Shown here piece after piece: positions 59,062 to 64,000 of a DNA stretch of 64,000 bases; within the stretch, counting starts at the first letter, position 1, and each line of letters starts with the position of its first letter. Source of the DNA: Neoceratodus forsteri (Eukaryota; Chordata; Ceratodontiformes; Ceratodontidae); assembly GCA_016271365.2 (NCBI GenBank), contig CM057456.1, forward strand, positions 1,396,147,001 through 1,396,211,000, in the 5' to 3' direction. The position numbers and the translations under genes are program-made. The notes beneath the pieces are model-generated. The model was not told the origin of the DNA. It was given only the letters and a program-made list of their open reading frames with translations, and made no database searches.

Positions 59062-59735
59062 GCAAATCTGCCAGCAGAAACAGGCTTTACGGTCTATCAA
59101 GTTAGTCTGCTCGAATGCGCAGCTAGCACCCTTATATTGTAGTTGCCCCACCGTCCTCTCCACCCCTCACCTTTACCCCCCCCGCACCCTGTACCATGCC
59201 CTTTTAAAACTGCCCACTGTCTTACAGGATACCACCTCCTTGGGTAGAGTGTTCCATTTCTCCACCACCCTCTCTGTGAAAAAATGCCTTCTCATCTCTC
59301 TCCGATATCTTCCACCCTCCAACCTGAGACCATGCCCTCTGGTGCCCCTTCCTCTCCTCAACTTAAATATTTCTTCTGTGTCCATTTTGTTAATCCCCTT
59401 CAAATATTTGAAGGTCTCAATCATATCTCCGTGATCCCTCCTCTCCTCCAGGGTGTACATATTCAACTCAGTCAGCCAGTCCTCATAGGTTTTGCCCTCC
59501 AAGCCCTGGATCGTCTTAGTTGCCCTACGCTGCACCCCCTTCAGCAATCTGATATCCTTCTTCAGAAAGGGACACCAGAACTGCACGCAGTATTCCAAAT
59601 GTGGCCTGGCTAGTGACCTGCACAGTGGCAGGATCTCTTCCCTATTTCTGGATGAGATTCCTCTCGCAATACACCCCAGCATCTTGTTGGCCTTAGTTGC
59701 CACCTTCCTGCACTGAGCTGAGTTGTTCATGTTAT
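59062..59735 (-). mobile_element. CR1 LINE 3' end, 5'-truncated, frame largely open
   Basis: The minus strand at 59760-59173 is one 195-residue frame, with CRKVATKANKMLGCIARGIS, ILPLCRSLARPHLEYCVQFW, VQRRATKTIQGLEGKTYEDW, MYTLEERRDHGDMIETFKYL, HFFTERVVEKWNTLPKEVVS and FKRAWYRVRGG. This is the intact C-terminal end of CR1 RT. The 3' end is at ~59062. Absence of stops suggests a younger copy than 10925-11640. Confidence 0.92.
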
Positions 59736-59935
59736 TATTCATGTTATTTATTCCACACAAAACCCTTTAGGCAGGGCCTGTTTGCAAAGGATTTAAAGTC
59801 TGTATCAACAGAAATAACAGGTGAAGTACAGTACAAATCAATGCAGTCCTCAGGCAGGGCAGTACTTACAGCACTTCAAACAAAGCCATACTATACATTT
59901 TGATTCACTAATTTGTTACCTACTATGACGCTAGG
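59736..59935. other. Unassigned spacer
   Basis: A short AT-rich interval between the CR1 fragment and the LTR copy; nothing recognised. Confidence 0.5.
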
Positions 59936-60687
59936 CCAGCTGGTTATGATTATTGTATGATATTGGTATTATAAATAAATGGTCAGTGTATGAAATGTCA
60001 GTCTGTGAGATTTGGCCCTTTTAAATTACAAGGTGTCAGCAGCTGAAATCACAGTATGTATTAAATCACAGTACGTATTACACTGACCAAGAGATCTCTG
60101 TAATGTAATTAACTTCCTTGAGAAATTGCATGTATGGCCTTTTTATGACCTCAAGCTTTTGAAGTTGGAAACTAAATATACATTTTATTACATAGGGAAA
60201 GGACATCATTTAGCTCATTCCTGTTGGCTCACACCTGGGTGATGGACTGCAGGGTTGTAAACCTCAAAGGAACCGGTTGATCAAAGACTCATAATTTGGG
60301 AAATGGCTTTTTGCTTATGTCTCATTATTAACATACCTCCTGGTAGGAAATCATTTTTTGTAATTTTATATTCTAAAAGGAGGAGCTAGATGACTCGCAG
60401 AAGGGGTGTGGAGACACAGAGTTTAAACTGATACTTGTGTTTGAAATGAATGTCCTATCATCTTGGGACCCTAGAGAGACGCAGCTCTCTGATCTAACTT
60501 TAAAATGCATTTCCAGAGGTAATACCTTAGATAGCAAAGATCTAAATGTATTGTGGTAGGAGTTTTGCTTTGCGATTTTCCCTTGTTCTTTTATGTGATT
60601 GTGAGCTCTTTGATATATTGTTCTGTGTTTACGTTTTTCATATTTTTATCATCTTTTAGTAAATAATCATTTTTTTAAAGACTGCTT
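59936..60687 (+). mobile_element. LTR copy 2, truncated by the L1/Tx1-like element
   Basis: TGACGCTAGGCCAGCTGGTT onward follows the solo LTR at 54964 for ~750 bp with small indels (shared GGAGGAGCTAGATGACTC, AGAAGGGGTGTGGAGACA, ACCTTAGATAGCAAAGATCT). The match ends at AAAGACTGCTTGGG, where the L1/Tx1-like 5' end begins; the last ~400 bp of the LTR is missing here. Confidence 0.85.
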
Positions 60688-60791
60688 GGGGGACTTCCAG
60701 TGATGTCACCGAGATGACTGCAAACTAACCTCTGTAGCTCCACTCCCTCCGAATTAAAATTATAAACTCCTGTTAAAGATATAGCTCAGCG

Positions 60792-61913
60792 GTGTCTGGT
60801 AAACGATCCCGTGGACAGCTGAATATAGCAGGAAAACAACAGCATAATAAAAATTCTAAGTCGTTAAGCAGCTTGGTGAAATTAAAGCAATTAATACTTG
60901 ACGAAGTCATGGAGGGGTTCACAGCCCAGACACACTGCAGACGCACGGCTTCTGAATCCTCTGGAGAACCTGAGGCGGTGAAGAATTTTATTCCAGAAAT
61001 TATGCACAGAACCCTTCAACAAATCCTCTCTACAGTCAACAGAATAGACTCATCTCTAACAGACCTTAAAAAAGATGTACAAGCGTTAAACAAAAAAGTG
61101 ACAATAAATGCCACGAATCTCATCATGGTCTCGGAGGCCCAGGAGCGATCGGACAGGCTAGTCCTACTACTGCTCCAGAGAGATAGGGAGACTCAACGCC
61201 AGCTAGAAGATTTAGAGAATAGATCTTGAAGAAATAACTTTAGACTCCATGGAGTGCCTTAGGATGCAGAAAATGGATTCCCATCAATGGCCGACTTCGT
61301 ACAGCATATACTGCGTTCAGTACTTTCACTCCCTTCAGACATCAAGGTGGATATTGACCATGCGCATCAGTCCCTGGTAGCAAAGCCCCAAGACCCAATG
61401 GCCAGGCCACATTCTCTAATAGTCAGAATGATCTTTTTCCAAAGCAGGGACTGGATCCTGCAAGAGACATGGAGACACAAGGATCTTAAATACAAAGATG
61501 CATCTGTTTTCTTTGATCAAGACTGTTCATCGGCTTTACAATCCAAGAGGCAAGTGGTCAAAGGGGTTATCAGAGATTTTAAATTTAAAAAAGGAATCAA
61601 GGCTCAATTGTTGTTCCCTGCCAGGATCAAAATTCACTTAGACACAGGCACTAAAATCTTTTCTAACTTAGTGGAAGCTACGCAAGTTCTTTAAAATCTG
61701 AACATTCCTCTCCCTGATTTGGAAATGCAAAAGTTAGAAAATAGTCTTAAATCAGAGATGTGGTCTAAAGTCCCTAACCCCAGAGGCAGAAAAAGAGCAG
61801 TCCCAGGTTCTTACCCACAGGAAGCCTCTACAGATATTCAGGATCTGATCACTAGAGCAAATTTCGTCTACACGAAGATAAAAGACCGACTCAGTCGACC
61901 GAAGGATTAAACT
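60792..61913 (+). pseudogene. L1/Tx1-like ORF1, three in-frame stops
   Basis: An RNA-binding ORF1 protein. The start is GTG at 60792 where an ATG would be expected (SGKRSRGQLNIAGKQQHNKN follows). A coiled coil at ~residues 75-145 contains RIDSSLTDLKKDVQALNKKV and RDRETQRQLEDLENRS. The RRM region has FRLHGVP and FVQHILRSVL. The C-terminal domain has VRMIFFQSRDWILQETWR and LLFPARIKIHLDTGTKIFSN. Stops at 61227 (TGA), ~61260 (TAG) and 61692 (TAA) all lie in one continuous frame of ~373 codons, with no frameshift. Confidence 0.85.
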
Positions 61914-63696
61914 GACGCAAAGAGTAAAAGTGGGAAGGCCTGAAGCACCTGCCATGGCGGATCTATCAATTAAGGGAACAGACTGAATCGAATGTACATT
62001 ATGGGGGAATTGGAGAGTGAAAGTACATATATACCTTCTGACTCTCATAGATATTCAAGTGGTGGATGCTAAACAGTAGAGATTGTGTGAAGGGGGGGAG
62101 AGTAATAAGAAATAAGAGAGAATATTAACCAGGGTCATGCAACCGAGGTTGGAGATGCATCTTTGGATGAAAATGAGAAGACTCCTTGAGGTAAGAGAGG
62201 CTATATAGCCAAAGGGAAAGTAAATATATCTTAGGGGCAATGTATATCTTTAAGAAAAGGTCTCTCCTCAGTACATAGACATGTATTAGAGACGACTCTG
62301 TGAGATCTCAAATGGGCAATGTTATGATGTTACTGCACGGAGAGCCTAGGGCACCATAGATATGCATCTAAAGAAAGAGGAGAAAGGAGAGTTTGGGGTA
62401 ACCAGTCAGGGGCAGTTAGATGGAGGGGAAGGGGGAGCTTTTGCAGGGAAGGGAGGAAGGGGGGTAAATCCAGCGGCATGGCTAGCCTAAAAGAAAAAGA
62501 CAGCAAGGAACTATAACAAAACTGAAGGGATAAATAATTAATAGAAAAACTCCAGAATACAGGGTAGAAGAAAGGCTGATGGGGAGAAGGAGGAAAGGGA
62601 AGGGGGGCTCCTACAGAAAGTGTTTCCCCCAGGAATCCCAGATGGAACAGAATAGGGGAGGGGAGAGAGGCCCATTTCCGACCTCTTGATATGCTAAACG
62701 AATAAGTGCACGGAAATAGCCTTTCGCTTTACACAGTGGCAGCTCGTGGGAGGATTGGGGGAGGGATGGAGGCGGGGAGACATAAGGTGAAACAGGTGAG
62801 TCAGACAGATCTAAAGATATGAGACCCCAGACAGGTCTGGGGTTCACTCTGCCCTTCTGACCCTCCTGATATCTCCTTTGGGAAGTATATAAAGAAAGTA
62901 AAGTAAGCCACTGAAAGGGCACAAGAAAATGAGTGAGGGGGTGTTAAAGAAATTTGAGGGCCAAGAACATAAGGAGACAAGAGACAGAGAGGAGACTCCT
63001 ATATCTATTGTAGTTGGACTCTTAGGATGGCCCTAACAAAAGGGAACTGAGGATGGGAGGGTAGAAGGGTGAGGAGGAACCTCTTGTAATGGATAGACTG
63101 GGGTCTCCAGCTACTGGTCCTCTGGCCAGGAGGGGTATTATAGAGGGAAGACCTCATAGAGGATGGAACCACCACATTGGAGTTCATAAGAGGTCGAGAT
63201 AGGCAGCATGTCTTATTAGAGAAGAGAGAGGAGAGGAGAGGAGAAAGTAACATGGGGCGGGAGATGATCAGTTAGTAAAGACAGAAAGGGCGGGGAAGGG
63301 AAATTGCGGAGGGAAATCTGAAATTGAATTTACAACTTAGGTCAGATCCTGAAGTGACGGGTTAAAAGGGGTGGTAGGGGTTTCCCAGTGGGGAATCCAC
63401 CTATACCTTTGCCCCAACCATAAGGGGCATTTTTGGGTCAAGTTGACGCCCAAGTAGTATTTCCATGGGTTTCACATGGAAGTCATGAAAATGACTACTA
63501 ACACCATGTACATAGTTCTAAAGTTTCTTATTGTGATAGTACCGAAGATAGGTACTGAGTTTGTAGTTAACCCTTTATATTTTAAAGTTTTGAAAATTTT
63601 AATTTTCAGTTTATGGGTCTTGCAGGCTGGATGGAGGACATCAGTGAAAAGTGAGTTGGAGTGAAGGCTCACAGCAGATACACTTTTACACACAAT
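61914..63696 (+). other. Unusually long purine-rich ORF1-ORF2 spacer
   Basis: About 1.8 kb, strongly G/A-rich on the plus strand (GGGGAGAGG, AGAAGGAGGAAAGGGAAGG motifs), with no supported ORF. The other copy has an estimated spacer of a few hundred bases. It may hold an unrelated insertion, but no target duplication was found. Confidence 0.55.
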
Positions 63697-64000
63697 ATGT
63701 CTACGCTGAATATCATCTCTTACAATGTGAAAGGGGTTAATTCCCCAGTTAAACAATCTAGGTTACTGACTGAGCTCCAACATCTAAGATGCAATGTTGC
63801 TTTTTTACAAGAGACTCATCTCTCACAGTTGGAACATTCCAAACTTAGGAGAAGATGGGTGGGCCAGGTAATAGCAGCTTCACACCCCACAAGTAAAAAG
63901 GCAAGGGTAGCTATACTACTTAGACGCAATAGTCTCCTGAAGTTACACTCTACAGAAGAAGGGTTCCAAGGTAGATTAGTTAGGGCAACATGCACGATGT
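63697..64000 (+). CDS. L1/Tx1-like ORF2, endonuclease start (partial)
   Basis: The frame opens at ATG 63697 and stays open for 101 codons to the window edge. MSTLNIISYNVKGVNSP holds the conserved Asn of the first endonuclease motif. VAFLQETHLSQLEHSKLRRR holds the catalytic Glu. KARVAILLRRNSLLKLHS and EGFQGRLVRATC match the following strands. RT and C-terminal parts lie outside the window. Given three stops in ORF1, activity is unlikely, but ORF2 shows no lesion in the visible part. Confidence 0.85.
   Translation, partial: MSTLNIISYNVKGVNSPVKQSRLLTELQHLRCNVAFLQETHLSQLEHSKLRRRWVGQVIAASHPTSKKARVAILLRRNSLLKLHSTEEGFQGRLVRATCTM

Larger units (their letters stand above)
60688..64000 (+). mobile_element. 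L1/Tx1-like LINE, 5' half (runs off the window)
   Basis: The start GGGGACTTCCAGTGATGTCA at the LTR break point resembles an L1-type 5' end. ORF1 follows at 60792-61913, a long purine-rich spacer, and ORF2 from 63697 to the window end. Same clade as the minus-strand copy at 24246-29640. Confidence 0.85.

Overview
This looks like a vertebrate intergenic or intronic window, most likely from a repeat-rich amphibian-type genome. No conserved host exon, tRNA, rRNA, snRNA or CRISPR array could be recognised. Nearly everything that can be named is a transposable element, a palindromic (foldback) element or a tandem repeat. The mix of CR1, L2-like and L1/Tx1-like LINEs with TTAA-flanked Kolobok/T2-type MITEs fits amphibians. 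A caecilian is a guess from the CR1 and SINE flavour, not a demonstrated assignment.

Layout. 1-1300, 9430-10797, 13995-15235 and 37860-38690 carry four copies of one unnamed family built from ~295-bp monomers that are themselves dyad-symmetric. 1831-2305, 12406-13213 and 57940-58545 are palindromes bounded by TTAA. 2306-3235, 19818-20800 and 49205-57040 are copies of one LINE family ('family A'); the last is long and broken by three nested insertions. 10925-11640, 22040-22863, 53747-53948 and 59062-59735 are CR1 3' ends. 42425-48313 is a near full-length but frameshifted CR1 with a duplicated 5' leader. 24246-29640 (minus) and 60688-64000 (plus, cut by the window edge) are L1/Tx1-like elements. 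29640-31500 is an L2-like LINE whose reverse transcriptase frame has only one stop over about 555 codons. Minisatellites lie at 5438-6168 and 34466-34990, and microsatellites at several places.

How the parts relate. There is no operon or pathway. The readable history is order of insertion. Family A is the oldest host at 49-57 kb. A hAT-like MITE, a CR1 tail and a solo LTR landed in it later. A second LTR copy at 59936 was then hit by the L1/Tx1 element at ~60688. The most unusual material is the dyad-monomer family, whose junction hairpins change sequence between copies while staying paired, and the density of unrelated palindromic elements (more than ten in 64 kb).
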